Of a stretch of 64,000 nt of DNA, positions 1 through 10,499 are shown one piece after another. The notes beneath the pieces are model-generated. The model worked only from the letters and a program-made list of their open reading frames with translations, made no database searches and was not told the origin of the DNA. Location: assembly GCA_015501595.1 (NCBI GenBank), contig JADNRX010000115.1:81360-145359 (forward strand), read 5' to 3'. Position 1 is the first letter of the stretch. Each line of letters opens with the position of its first letter. The DNA is from Hymenopellis radicata. Its lineage: Eukaryota; Basidiomycota; Agaricomycetes; Agaricales; Physalacriaceae. The position numbers and the translations under genes are program-made.

Positions 1-504
1 TTTCCCTATGACATCCATAACGCACGCTGTCTCTCATTTGGAGTTTTTGCACTGCTAGTACACCCCATAAGCGCGAATACCTCGTTCTTGGCACGTAGGG
101 CGATATGGATGTCCGTCTGGATCCAGAATGCTTTTTTCGTTGTTAATCAGCGATCTGCCCTGTTTTGGAATGCTCTCTCGCCCAACCTGTCTATATTTGG
201 AGTATCGCTTGTCTACAGGCGTTGCCCATGAGGAGCCCTTGTCTACAGCTGTTGCACACGAGGAGCCCTTTGTTCTACCACGAGCCTCGGCGATGCGGTG
301 ACTGATGCTGCTTCCTGATTCCCATGTGATTCAATCGGACAGCTATATATGCTCCCAATTTTCACCTTGTCAGAACCATATCAGCCCTACCTCGTTCAAC
401 TTCATCAACCTTCTATCACTCACTACAGAGAAGTCAGTCCTTTCGTTCGCTGTACTTCCTCGCTGTACTAATAAGAAATTTTGTCGATTTTAGTCACAGT
501 CATC
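1..504. other. upstream intergenic region with a small tandem duplication
   Basis: No convincing gene. A 30-bp unit beginning CTTGTCTACAG and ending GAGGAGCC occurs twice back to back at about 208-237 and 238-267, with four differences. The last 200 bp before position 505 are presumably the promoter and 5' leader of the next gene. The open frame at 305-493 has no recognisable protein features and I do not annotate it. Confidence 0.5.
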
Positions 505-2130
505 ATGGAAACCACTGGCAGCGACCAAAAGCCAACCGACAAACAGCTGAAGGAACAGAAAGCAGCCTTCGCGGATGTACATAAGTATATGATTGACCAC
601 GGCCTTCCCAAGTTTTTCGACCGAATGGCGTGAGTCGCAGCTAACGCTCTGGGACCATTGGTGTTAATAAAATCAGGAGGAGCTTAATCACGGCTCAACA
701 GTGTACCATTGAAAACTGCGGGAAGCTGCTGTTGCTGCAGACGCTACTAGTCATGCATCGGCAAGGTGAAGTGAACCCACATCGGCTTAATGGCTGAGGT
801 ACTGCCATCTCGATACTAAATGCCGCACATAGCTCATTCCATCAATCTCATATGAAACTCCTTCACTGGGACTTTGGCGGGTCTGTGGAGAACGTCTCAA
901 GATGGGATGTAATCAAACCTGCAGCAATTACTGACACGTCAGATAACTTGAAGGTGAATCGACCAGGACTCCGCGCTAGTACCCGTAACGATGCCAGTGG
1001 CGGGCCAACAGTTGTCAGCATGCATCACGGCTTGCGTGACCTGAATGCAAGGCTCGGCAAATTGTCAGACTTTTTCAGAAACCCGAGCAAAGGCTTCCAC
1101 GTACCTCGAGATTGGATGCCAGTAAGTCAAGTTCTCTTTAAGTCCAAGGCCATAGGTTTCTTACTTGTTTGCCAGGCGAAGAACGCCAAGGCGGATGTCG
1201 CGACAGTTGCGGCAGCAGACGCATCAGAAGTTAAAGACCTCCCGGACGCGCTTCTTCACACAGCGATGCGACATTTGTCGAAGCTACAGAAAGTTTTTGC
1301 CGATCAGCCTAAGCCTCTCGAGGGCGAAGATCCAGAGGAGGGTACACTGCCAGCCTACCCGAATGGAAGTGTAGCCTTTTTTAGGTTTGCCGGTGCTGCA
1401 AAACCCGAATTTCGCGGACCTTCCTCGACTATAATGAACATTCTGTCCGCTCCCAGTTTTCAAGACAAGCTTGGCTCGGAAATGATAACAGAACGCTATA
1501 TTGGTCCCTTGGTTCACGGCTTCTTCGAAATTCGAGATGCTCCTACCAAGTCGTGAGTTCAAATCCTTCTCCGTGTGTTCTTGACAGCTCATCTAATTTC
1601 CTCGATCTAGCAATCAAATTTTGGCCAACGCCTTGATACTACTTGCAGCTGCAAGTCGCCCGAAACCGGATATATGTGCGATCGCCACAATTCGAGGACT
1701 CAGCGAGCTCTACGAATTTGTCATTGGCGCCGCAGAAGCGAAGGTAATGATCCAGGAATCGACCACTCAGGTGCAGCTGGCAGCTGCGTTTCATCCAACT
1801 CTCATCATGATGGTACTACTTCAACTTCGTATCACTGACGATACTGTTACAAGCCAGGTCCCGCTTCCGGACTGGTATTTCCTCATCGGTATCACCTACG
1901 ACAGAGATGGCGTTATCTTCTATGTGCACATGCCAAGATTCGATCGAATGGCGAACCGATGGTACTTTCAATCCATGCTGCTGGACGACACCTCAAAGGA
2001 TGTTTTCCGTTTCAAACGGGATGAGGATGCGAATGAGCAGTTGGAAAACCGCGCAAATCTTGCGCGGAAGCTGCTAGCGATGCAAAGGCATATGGCTTAC
2101 GTCCGGGACAAGCTGTCTGCCCATTTTTAA
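505..2130 (+). CDS. uncharacterised multi-exon protein
   Basis: I do not recognise this family. The chosen start, METTGSDQKPTDKQLKEQK, gives a Lys/Gln-rich N-terminus. Exon 1 ends at 629 before GTGAGT; the first intron has a GCTAAC branch site and ends at 676. Exon 2 (677-765) ends before GTGAAG. A further intron lies near 1121-1175 (GTAAGT to TGCCAG) and another at 1555-1610 (GTGAGT to TCTAG). The last exon ends at the stop at 2130 and contains the stretch DWYFLIGITYDRDGVIFYV, a mixed hydrophobic segment of a soluble fold rather than a clear membrane helix. The exon 2/exon 3 junction is out of phase by one base: the acceptor at 832 would need one more base at the donor. This is either a miscalled G run or a broken gene. 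Reality of the gene is likely; the exact exon map is not. Confidence 0.6.
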
Positions 2131-3492
2131 GACAGGCAAGAGAAGTAGTCATACGCACTATTTCCCTCCAGTATTCCACGGGCTAGAGGCGCGATGGCAA
2201 CCACAGTTTCCGACGGCGAAGAAGTAGGTACTCGTTGCAGAAATAGAGGGTATATACACGCACTTACTTATAATTTGTCGACATCTCCGTAATAAACTTT
2301 GAATTTCTTCCCGACGAAAGATACGCGGTACAGACTCCGTACTCAGGCTATAGTATCGAGTTCGGTTTGCTGAAAGAATTATCAGACAGGACTTTCGACC
2401 GCATAACAGGACGAAAGTTCGAAAGACTCAGAGCGCTTCTTCCTGTTTACCTGATTCATTCAAAGAATAGACCAAGATGTGACGCGTCTGATTGTCTCCC
2501 GCTGAGGTAGATGTTCGGAAAGATGGAAAAGGAGGGAAAAGGCTGGAAAAGGCAATTTGATAGTACCGTTCAATCGACTACAGCCAGCTACTACGGCAAG
2601 TGGATGTCGAGACTTCCCTCGCTCAGCCATCAGCAGATGGATCTGTGTAGCGTGGAAAACCAGATTTAGACATGTATCGGTGTCTGCTATGACTAGCAAG
2701 CACAAAGAAAGTGACAATGTCCCGACTCGGATGGAAACGCGAGAATTTAGGAAGTGTTGCACTAGGATTTATGCGCGCCTCCTTGGGTGACGATCTATGA
2801 CGGAGGAAATACGATATTTGAGAGACTAGGGTATATATCACGAAGGTGCAGAGGTCGTCAAGATGCGAGATAGTACAATGACAGGGCCGGATATGTTGGC
2901 TGGCATGAGCTCGACCTGCATCGTCCTCGAGAGCGGAGGTTCAGACGTCTATGTGCCGAGGAATAGAAGTGTGATCAAAGGCAGAGATTGTCAGTGAAAC
3001 TGTCGGGAAGGCGAGCAAACTGCACATTTGGTATCGGCACGGTAGTAGTCCGTCGAGGCGATCCGGGACGATGCTGGACGATGTCGCTCTTGTAAGAAGC
3101 GTAAGTTTTAACCTTTTAAACCACAAGGGCGATCATGTGTCGTTCTATCGAACACGACGTTTGGACCATAAGAGATATCGGTGTCACGGTCTGTCGAACA
3201 TATCAGCGGTTTTCAGAACTCCGCTTATGTATCACTCATTCGTGGCACCCAAAGACTCTCCGGATGTGTCAGTCACTTTCTTCGATTCTTCAGCGAGGCT
3301 GTATACTGTCGTACGTAGGCAGATGCAATAAGTATGAGTTTTTACATTGTACCAATCAAAGATTTGGAAATCTGCCCAGCTTTTTCTTTGGCATTAACCC
3401 AGCCTGCAGATGCGGGATTTCGCACGGGTTCTCAAGACCGCTTCGCCTTGATCGTATGTTTACTATCCTCTCCGAATTCGTCCCTACGCGCC
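2131..3492. other. intergenic region carrying one copy of a diverged repeat
   Basis: No complete gene seen. An ATG at about 2194 starts a short frame ending at a possible donor, and an open stretch at about 2322-2507 could be an exon remnant, but no consistent gene model joins them. Positions 2860-3105 are one copy of a diverged dispersed repeat whose partner is at 5285-5513. Confidence 0.4.
2860..3105 (+). repeat. diverged dispersed repeat, copy 1
   Basis: This stretch matches 5285-5513 in the same orientation with many substitutions and small gaps. Shared blocks in the same order include TCGACCTGC, CGTCCTCGAG, ACGTCTATGT, CAGAGATTGTC, AACTGCACAT, TATCGGC, GTCCGTC and CTTGTAAGAAGCG, the last close to the 3' edge of both copies. 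No long open frame is conserved between the copies, so it looks like an old noncoding duplication or a transposon relic. Confidence 0.6.
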
Positions 3493-4890
3493 TCATAGGC
3501 GATCCTGGCCCAGTCCCTCGTGGCATTCCCAGTCCGAGAACATCGAGCAAAACGCCGCGGCATCGGTGGCAAAGTCGTCTGCATCAGCGTGGAACTGCTC
3601 TTCCTTGAGCAGCTTCATCGCGCGGACAAACTTGCGCAGCGTCGACTGAGGATTGGGGTCCGTGGATGCGGTGATTGTGTTGTATAGGAAGGCGAGCTCC
3701 TCACGGCGAGCATCGCTCCTCTTGACAGTATCCTCATCGCGTTGCACAGGCTGCATGCGCAGCGGAAGCGCAAGCTGAGACGGGCTTGTCGTTCAGCACG
3801 TGTACTTCCGTAGCCGTGGCGCCCCATGAGGTAGGATACGAAGATTTCCTCCCCCGGCTTGATCTCCGCCAACACCATGATGCGCAGGCGCCCGGACTTC
3901 TCGTGCCAGCTATAGCGTGCGTTGGGAGACATGAGTGATTGAAGCGACAGGCGACTTCGCAGACACCGCCGGCGGCGAAGGCGTTGGTGAACCAGATTCC
4001 CATCAAAGGGCCGCGCTCGGAGTGCGAGTTGTCCAAGGAGAGGTATGGCACTAGATTCTTTGGTGCGATTGTCTGGATGGAGCGCCATACTTCAGAGTCG
4101 CTCATTGATCCCTGCCAGTTTTCATCGTGGTCATCGTTGTATGAGAGCAGCGTGACCAATGGCTTCTCTGCAAGAATCATGTCTCCGCGGCGCAGAAACC
4201 TTTGTCGCAAATGCGCCCTTCCCGCGACCTGGAGAGTCTCGCAGTTCGTAGGACGTTGAAATCGGGGTCCCCAGAGATGAGCGGCGGTTGTGAGCTCCAC
4301 CGGCCTTCGTAGGTTGAGGTCGCGGTTTGGTTATGGCATCCTTTGAGAATCAAAATGGTCTTTTGATCTGCGCCAGCGTTTTCGTATTGTGCGATATCTA
4401 GAGCAATCAATGGTTTCGTGAGTTTGACAAGTTCGATGACTGATAGCCTGAGGACGCTCACCTGCGAATGCCTCCTTCTCTTGCCCTTGGGCGATGAATG
4501 CAAGCAGCGTCTGTACAATGCCTTTCTCTTCAAGACGACATCATCTTTCACATTCAGGGCAATCGCCAACGTGGGTCCGTTAATAGCATCGGGGTACCTA
4601 TCATTTTGACGACATTACCGTTCATTCGACTACGATATGTGTAATCCTGCCATAACCTTTCAAGTCTCAGGTTGGCAAACGAGCGATTGAGGACGTGAAC
4701 AGGATCCTTATCGTCCATCTGAGCGGCATGCGTGTATAAAGCCACCGCTGTAGCGAAGTCCATCGCCTTGAAGGCGTCGTTTCCCTATTGTACAAGATCG
4801 AATCCGTTAGTTTTGACCCACAGTTCACGAGAGTGCTTGCCTTGTTCTTGACGAGATCGATGTCTTTTTGGGGCGTCAAACATGGTCGCG
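3493..4890 (-). CDS. TPR-SET domain protein (SMYD/Set5-like), frame broken in the SET motif
   Basis: Read on the minus strand, the N-terminus is a tetratricopeptide segment (DLVKNK then GNDAFKAMDFATAVALYTHA, and later PVHVLNRSFANLRLERLW), followed by a SET domain with RFNHSCLP and then PNARYSW, LRIMVLAEIKPGEEIFVSYL, and a post-SET C-x-C-x2-C cluster (RCACSLC). SET proteins of this architecture methylate lysines on histones or other proteins. The first intron seems to be GC-AG: it runs from GCAAGC near 4846 to AATAG near 4790, has an ACTAAC branch site and restores the TPR frame. Within the SET core motif at about 3924-3926 the frame shifts by one base exactly between NHSC and PNAR, where one C of a C run appears to be missing. 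No in-frame ATG precedes the TPR segment; a 5' exon upstream of about 4893 is probable. The C-terminal boundary at 3493 is the first stop and may be altered by another intron. Confidence 0.7.
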
Positions 4891-6766
4891 GCTGAAGAGA
4901 AGGTCACGGAGTGTTCGCTTTTACTCTATCTCTGATGTTAAAAGTTATCTGGTTCTCACGCGCCGCAGAATGACCAGTGTCGTATAAAGTACTAATATAC
5001 CAGTTCAGAAGACCGCTAACCAAATTTCCTGGAAATGAGAAGAATGTCGAGCATGGAATATCACTGGCGCTGTGCAGGATCTTTTGAACGGTTCCACTGG
5101 TATGTTTAGCATGTCCCTCAGAGAAACACCATGACGAGATATCGACCTAGACCGCAGATTAGCTTTCCTTCGCTTCACATTGACTGAAGATGCGAACCAA
5201 CAGTCTCTCCAAATAAAGTTACAACCACATCGCAGATAAGACCGAACAGGGACCCAGCGTACATTAGAGTAGGCAGCCGCGATGACGGGAGGGAAAATTG
5301 TAGATGGCAGGGAAGACTGTTTGGCGGCATTAAGGTCGACCTGCGTCGTCCTCGAGGTGTCAAAAACGTCTATGTACTGAGGATTAGAAATTGTGAGCAG
5401 TCGCAGAGATTGTCTGTGAAATCGTCGAGAAGGCGGGAGAACTGCACATGTGTTATCGGCGCGAGGAGTCCGTCATGGCGAACCGGCTGTCGCTTTTGTA
5501 AGAAGCGCCGCCTGTGGCACTACGTCGAGAGTATTCCAAGGCACCCCCAAATCCGCTTTTACTGTCCCTTTCGCTTAGGCCCACGCCAGATACTTACCGC
5601 CCTCCATCATCAAAATGTGATCTGCCCCCCTCCACGCATCCATCCACTCTTCACGTGGTACGAATATTCTGGAGTGGCATATCAAGCGTGGTGAAGCACA
5701 AAATACTACTCGTATAGGCGAGCTTCGTATGTAGGCTCCTGTATGATAAAGAGCACGTATCGCAGAAAGTCGCCAAGCAGAGACCAGACCAGATCAAGGA
5801 GGCATTGTGGCGCTCCACCATGCCTTCACCTAACAGCTTGTCGACAACCGCACGGATGATGGCCATAAGACAGACACTTTGAGGCGTAGGCTCTGAGTTC
5901 CTGTTACTGAAAAGGGCGTCAGACAAGGAAATATGCTATTTGCTATTGCAATGGAAGATCCGTACCGCCCTGCATGTGCTAAGTTCGCGTTCATCATCAT
6001 CATCATCAATTACTCGGCACGGACCTATGTAGATCGCCGGACGCGCGTTCAGAAGGCCATTCCTGCTTCATTCTTTGAGAACAAGACTGAGATATGACGC
6101 AACACGCCCCAGTATCTCAGGTAAACCTTCATCTTCAAGGTCGCAAAAGCGCCACCTACGCCTACCGTTCAGCTGACGCTCGCTAAATGTCGATACTTGC
6201 CTCGCTTCATTAATCCGTTTTGAGCGGATAAGAAGCTCTGGGTCGTCTAGACAAGTAGCTTTGTCGTCCATTATTAGCGAGCATGGAAGAAGCGCGACAC
6301 AGGTCCAGAAAACGAGTCGGAGAAGCGACTCGAATGTCATGGGGACACATAGTCGGCATCTCCGGCCACGTCCTTTCAACTCTCTAATTTACACCCTCCC
6401 TCCCAGTCCCTCCGTGACTATCGTATGCATTCAATAATACTGACCTTGATCCGCCGACTTTTGTAATTCTGATTCGGGGTCTGCCTGCGGCTCCTGAGTT
6501 GGTCAAAGTTGCATGGATCATGAGCCTTCAAGATGACAGACCATGTGGCTTGAGAGACAAGCATTATTGAAGACTTTTCCGGCAGGCCTTCAAAATGTAA
6601 TGGAGTCGGAGTCGAAGGACGGAAATGAAGGAAATCATGTGCCGTTTACCCCTAGATCACTCGGCTACCTCTTTCCTTCTCACCATCGTCATCCGAAGCT
6701 CGATTCACGTCTTCAATCACCCTTGGTCCTGTAAAAAGGCATCGACGACCTGCCAAACCCCTACCA
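4891..6766. other. intergenic region with second repeat copy
   Basis: No gene I can support. It holds copy 2 of the dispersed repeat (5285-5513). A minus-strand frame at 6068-6379 (103 codons, hydrophobic segment near its N-terminus) is open, but nothing else supports it. The end of the region (about 6400-6766) is the likely promoter of the bZIP gene. Confidence 0.4.
5285..5513 (+). repeat. diverged dispersed repeat, copy 2
   Basis: Partner of the repeat at 2860-3105, same orientation, ending with the same CTTTTGTAAGAAGCG / CTCTTGTAAGAAGCG edge. The two copies flank the TPR-SET gene, so they could have arisen with or around that gene. Divergence is high, so the event is old. Confidence 0.6.
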
Positions 6767-7534
6767 ATGGCCCCCAACTCTAACCTTCATGGCCTGAACA
6801 TAGTTCAACCCGCCGAATCATCGTCGGAAAGGGCCCCAAACTTGGATTCTCTGTTGTACCCCGGAGCAGACTCAGCAGCAGAGCAGTTCTCTCTCTGGTC
6901 GAACCTCCATTTTGATGGGGACGACTTTGATGCCAGAAAGAGAATGGGAACCGACCATACTGAGGGGAAGCGCGCCGCCCAGGCTGTGCATGATGCGCAT
7001 ATGACTCCACAAACCCCGTCATTCGACCTACAAGCCCTCTTTGCCGCGAATCTGAGCCAGACATCAAATCCCACTCTGAGTCTCGCCCAGTTGATACAAT
7101 TCGCCCAAGTACAGACTCAGAATTCCGCTCCCCCGCGCAATCCAACCATCTCGCTTCCGGAGGCCAAGCGCGCACGTACCTCCTCGGCACCCACATTCTC
7201 TCCGGCTAATTCCCCGCCCAACACGGCGTCTACCTCCGCATCTTCCTCGTCTATTACACCGGTCGACGAAAAACGCCGGCGCAATACCGCCGCCTCCGCC
7301 CGCTTTCGCGCCAAGAAGAAAGAGCGGGAAGCAGCGCTGGAGGAAAAGGCTAAAATTCTCGAGACGAGGGTTGGTGAGCTCGAAAGGGAGTGCGAGGGCC
7401 TGAGAAGAGAAAATGGATGGTTACGGGGCCTTGTCGTAGGTGTCGTAGGAACGGCAGTGGAGCCGGAGACCAGCGTTATGAGCAGCGGAAAGACTGCAGG
7501 GGCAGGCGTAAAGAGAGGTAGGGAAGGGGACTAA
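6767..7534 (+). CDS. bZIP transcription factor
   Basis: A single-exon, 255-residue protein. A basic region at about residues 167-186 contains KRRRNTAASARFRAKKKERE, carrying the fungal bZIP signature NTAASARFR. It is followed by a leucine-zipper-like heptad segment (AKILETRVGELERECEGLRRENGWLRGLV). The NTAASARFR variant is typical of the Cys3/Met4/Zip1 and Cpc1-type regulators of sulfur and amino-acid metabolism, so a nuclear, dimeric DNA-binding regulator is expected; which pathway it controls cannot be told from sequence. The N-terminal 160 residues are rich in Ser, Thr, Pro and Gln as in activation domains. The ATG at 6767 is the first in frame and the frame ends at TAA 7532-7534. No intron is needed. 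Confidence 0.88.
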   Translation: MAPNSNLHGLNIVQPAESSSERAPNLDSLLYPGADSAAEQFSLWSNLHFDGDDFDARKRMGTDHTEGKRAAQAVHDAHMTPQTPSFDLQALFAANLSQTSNPTLSLAQLIQFAQVQTQNSAPPRNPTISLPEAKRARTSSAPTFSPANSPPNTASTSASSSSITPVDEKRRRNTAASARFRAKKKEREAALEEKAKILETRVGELERECEGLRRENGWLRGLVVGVVGTAVEPETSVMSSGKTAGAGVKRGREGD

Positions 7535-8356
7535 TACTGAGATCTGAGTGCGCAATGAACGCCGAATTGCAACAGGTAATGTTGTGTCTTTTAATTATCC
7601 GCCTTTGCTAACTCGATTATACCTAGTCTCCTTGCATTCTCCCCCCCGGGCGAAGGAAGTTACTCGTTGAAGGAAGGCGTTGGTGAGGCTGCAGTCTGTC
7701 CGATTTATGGGTCCAGTCTATCTGCGTTCGCTTGAATCGCTGCAGACGGCAGCGCTTGGTCGGCATTGAAGAAAGTGAATAGGAGACATACAACTCGGCG
7801 TTGTGTCTAATCTATAATGTATAATATGTTGTACGTCTCGTCAATGTCTCTATTACACTTGCTGTGTGCTGCCTTATTTTGCTGCATGCAATGGGGCCTA
7901 CTTATGCGATGATGGATAGCCAGTTTGTTGGTTTGGCTGAATGTCGTTTCTTCCGCAACCGCTCCGGATACCGTAATGGCGCGTCTTCTCTGCCTGCCAT
8001 ATGCTTTGGCTGTTATCTTCTCGTGGGTCGTTCTGTGCTCGACTCGACACCCACGGTTATTAAGGGGCATACAACGTTACCGAGACGTGTCTTGAGATTT
8101 GGTCTCCTTCATGATTTATCGGTCTCGCTTTTCAGTTTACTTTGCCTCGGTATCTTTCTAGGCGAGTCGGCACGAAAACACTCAATCGCAACTGATATGA
8201 CGCGTGTTGCTCGACCGTCGGGACGTCTGACGGATTCTCTCGATTTCTAAACTCTCACACACCTACGAACTCCGATGTATAGCTTCCGTCGCCTCCTTGG
8301 CTTCAGGTGACACCTGAACCGTGGTCTCTCTGCTCGTTACTATCACCACCCATCGG
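7535..8356. other. intergenic region
   Basis: Nothing recognisable. A frame at 7864-8250 is open for 128 codons but has no conserved motif. The region separates the bZIP gene's 3' end from the P450 start, and a poly-C tract lies near 7640. Confidence 0.4.
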
Positions 8357-10499
8357 ATGATAACGACTTTCTCTGCCTCGTTTCTCAGTGCTTTCCTCCT
8401 CGCTTTCACAGCGGTGGCGGTAGGATGGGTGTTTCGCAAGAAGAGAAACCAGCTACCGTATCCACCAGGGCCACGGCGAGACCCATTCATTGGCCATCTT
8501 CGCTCTATGCCACTATTAGAGGAACAGGCGGATGTGTTCCATGAGTGGGCGAAGACTTACGGTTCGTTGGTCAGTTACATTCAGTTCTACTTGGCTGAGT
8601 CGTATTGGTTGATACAGGCGATGTGATCTTTCTGGAAGTGCTTGGCAAAAAGTTGCTCATATTGGACTCTGTTGAGGCAGTGAATGACCTGCTCGAAAAG
8701 AGAAGCCCCAACTATAGCAATCGCCCGACATTTCCTATGTTTGCGTTGTAAGTTCGTACAATAACTCGACTCAGTAGTGACATTTATTCAGACCTTTTCT
8801 CAGGATGGGCTTAAACAAAACGTTGGTCTTTCTTCAATTCGGAAAGGAATTTATCCTACAGCGAAAGCTGTCTCAAACGTACTTTGGCGCGAAAGAGAGT
8901 CGCGATTTGATCCCTATTCAATACCAAGAGGCCCATATCATGGTGAAAAAACTGATAGCGGACCCCAAGGACTACGTGGATATTCTCGAAACGTTCGTCG
9001 GTGTTTCAACGAGACTGTTGTATCATTTACCAGACGGCGTGCAGAGCCTCGACTGGAATGATAACTCGGATTGCCTATGGTTATGACCTAACTGGAATGC
9101 CTGACGACCCTCTCATGAAGATTATCCAAGAAGTCGTCCAGGCTTCACGTTATTGTCCTAACATGACCGCTCTAGATGTCTTACCGTGGCGTACGTTCCA
9201 CTGTTTGTAAACCAGTGTCCAACACTCAGCTCACCGCCGGTTACCTAGTGGCGCATCTCCCCAAGTGGTTTCCTGGGGCATACTGGGCAGAGTACGCCCG
9301 GAGAAATCGACACTTTGCGGAGAATTTTTACAACTATCCTTTTGACATGGTCCAAAAGCAAGTGGTTAGTCTCCTTTTCGCCTCCGACGCCCAACATTGT
9401 CACACTGATGTTCATTAATAGAGAGAAGGCACTGTCAAGGCCTCATTCACCTCGACCCATCTCAGCCACGTAGACCCAGACATGCCCGAAAGAGAAGGGT
9501 ACATGGAAGCGATTAAGCTCACTGCAGCACAGATATTCAGCGCAGGGTCCGAAACGGTACGTTCTAGCCCGCCAAGCGCGACATCTCCTTTCACAGACTG
9601 CCGGCATGCTACTAGTGTTCCTGATCGCCATGGTTCTGTATCCCGAGGCGCAAGCAAAGGCTCAAGCCGACATCGACAGAGTCATAGGCACGGATCGCCT
9701 ACCGACGCCCGATGACAGACCAGATCTACCTTGCGTCGACAACATCGTTCACGAAATCGCGCGGTTCGTGATGTTTCTTTTTACTGATTCTTCTTTTCCT
9801 TCAGTTGACGCGGAACTCCGACGTGAAGATGGAATCCCATCTTACCTCTAGGTGCTGTATCTTCATATCTATTGTTCCGACACACGTTCCTGATGCACCG
9901 CTCATAGGTATTCCCCATGTCTCCTTGGAAGATGACATCTTCCGCGGTATGCTCATTCCCAAGGATACAATGGTGTTCGCCAACTCGAGGTGCGACGCGT
10001 TCCTCCTTTGAGTTGACCATTTCGTCATACAAAATGAAGATCTATGGGCCTCAACGAGCGTGTCTACAAGGACCCGAAGTCGTTCAACCCAGACCGGTAC
10101 ATTCCCAAGGACGAAGGCGGACTGGGCGAACCAGTGCTGTCACCCTTCGGGTTCGGACGACGGTCAGTCATTTCGGGTACCTGCTATTCGCAAGAATGGA
10201 TGATTGACTTCCTCAGGATCTGTCCCGGTCGTTTCATGGCTGACAACAGTTTGTGGATCTCCGCCGCTTTGATTCTAGCGACGTGTAAATTGGGGAAGGC
10301 GAGGGATGCGGACGGGCTGGATATCACGCCGAAGGTGGAGTTCACGACAGGTATAGCAAAGCGAGTCCTTTTCCTCTCCGCGCGGGGTGGTATGATGATT
10401 GCTGACTGAATGATCAGGCAGTTGAAGCCGTTTCCGTTCGCACTTGCGCCTAGGACGGACAATTCGGTCATGTTGCTTGAGCAGTACCAATCTCATTGA
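8357..10499 (+). CDS. cytochrome P450 monooxygenase (Agaricomycete type, many introns)
   Basis: A membrane-anchored heme monooxygenase. The N-terminal anchor (SFLSAFLLAFTAVAVGWVF) precedes a proline hinge (LPYPPGPRRDPFIGHL). Further landmarks in order: FGKEFILQRKLSQTYFG (C helix), RIAYGYDL, the I-helix motif SAGSETTAG, the K-helix ExxR (HEIAR), PHVSLEDDIF, the PERF-like FNPDRYIP and the heme loop FGFGRR/ICPGR, which is split by an intron at about 10161-10216 with the cysteine in ICPGR. At least nine introns are inferred. One internal exon is only 23 nt (9829-9851): with it the protein reads RWNPILPLGIPHVS, as the family requires. The last intron (from about 10351) is out of phase by one base unless the donor G run has lost a base; the preferred C-terminus reads LKPFPFALAPRTDN and ends at TGA 10497-10499. 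Substrate unknown. ATG 8357 is chosen because it directly precedes the anchor. Confidence 0.88.
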
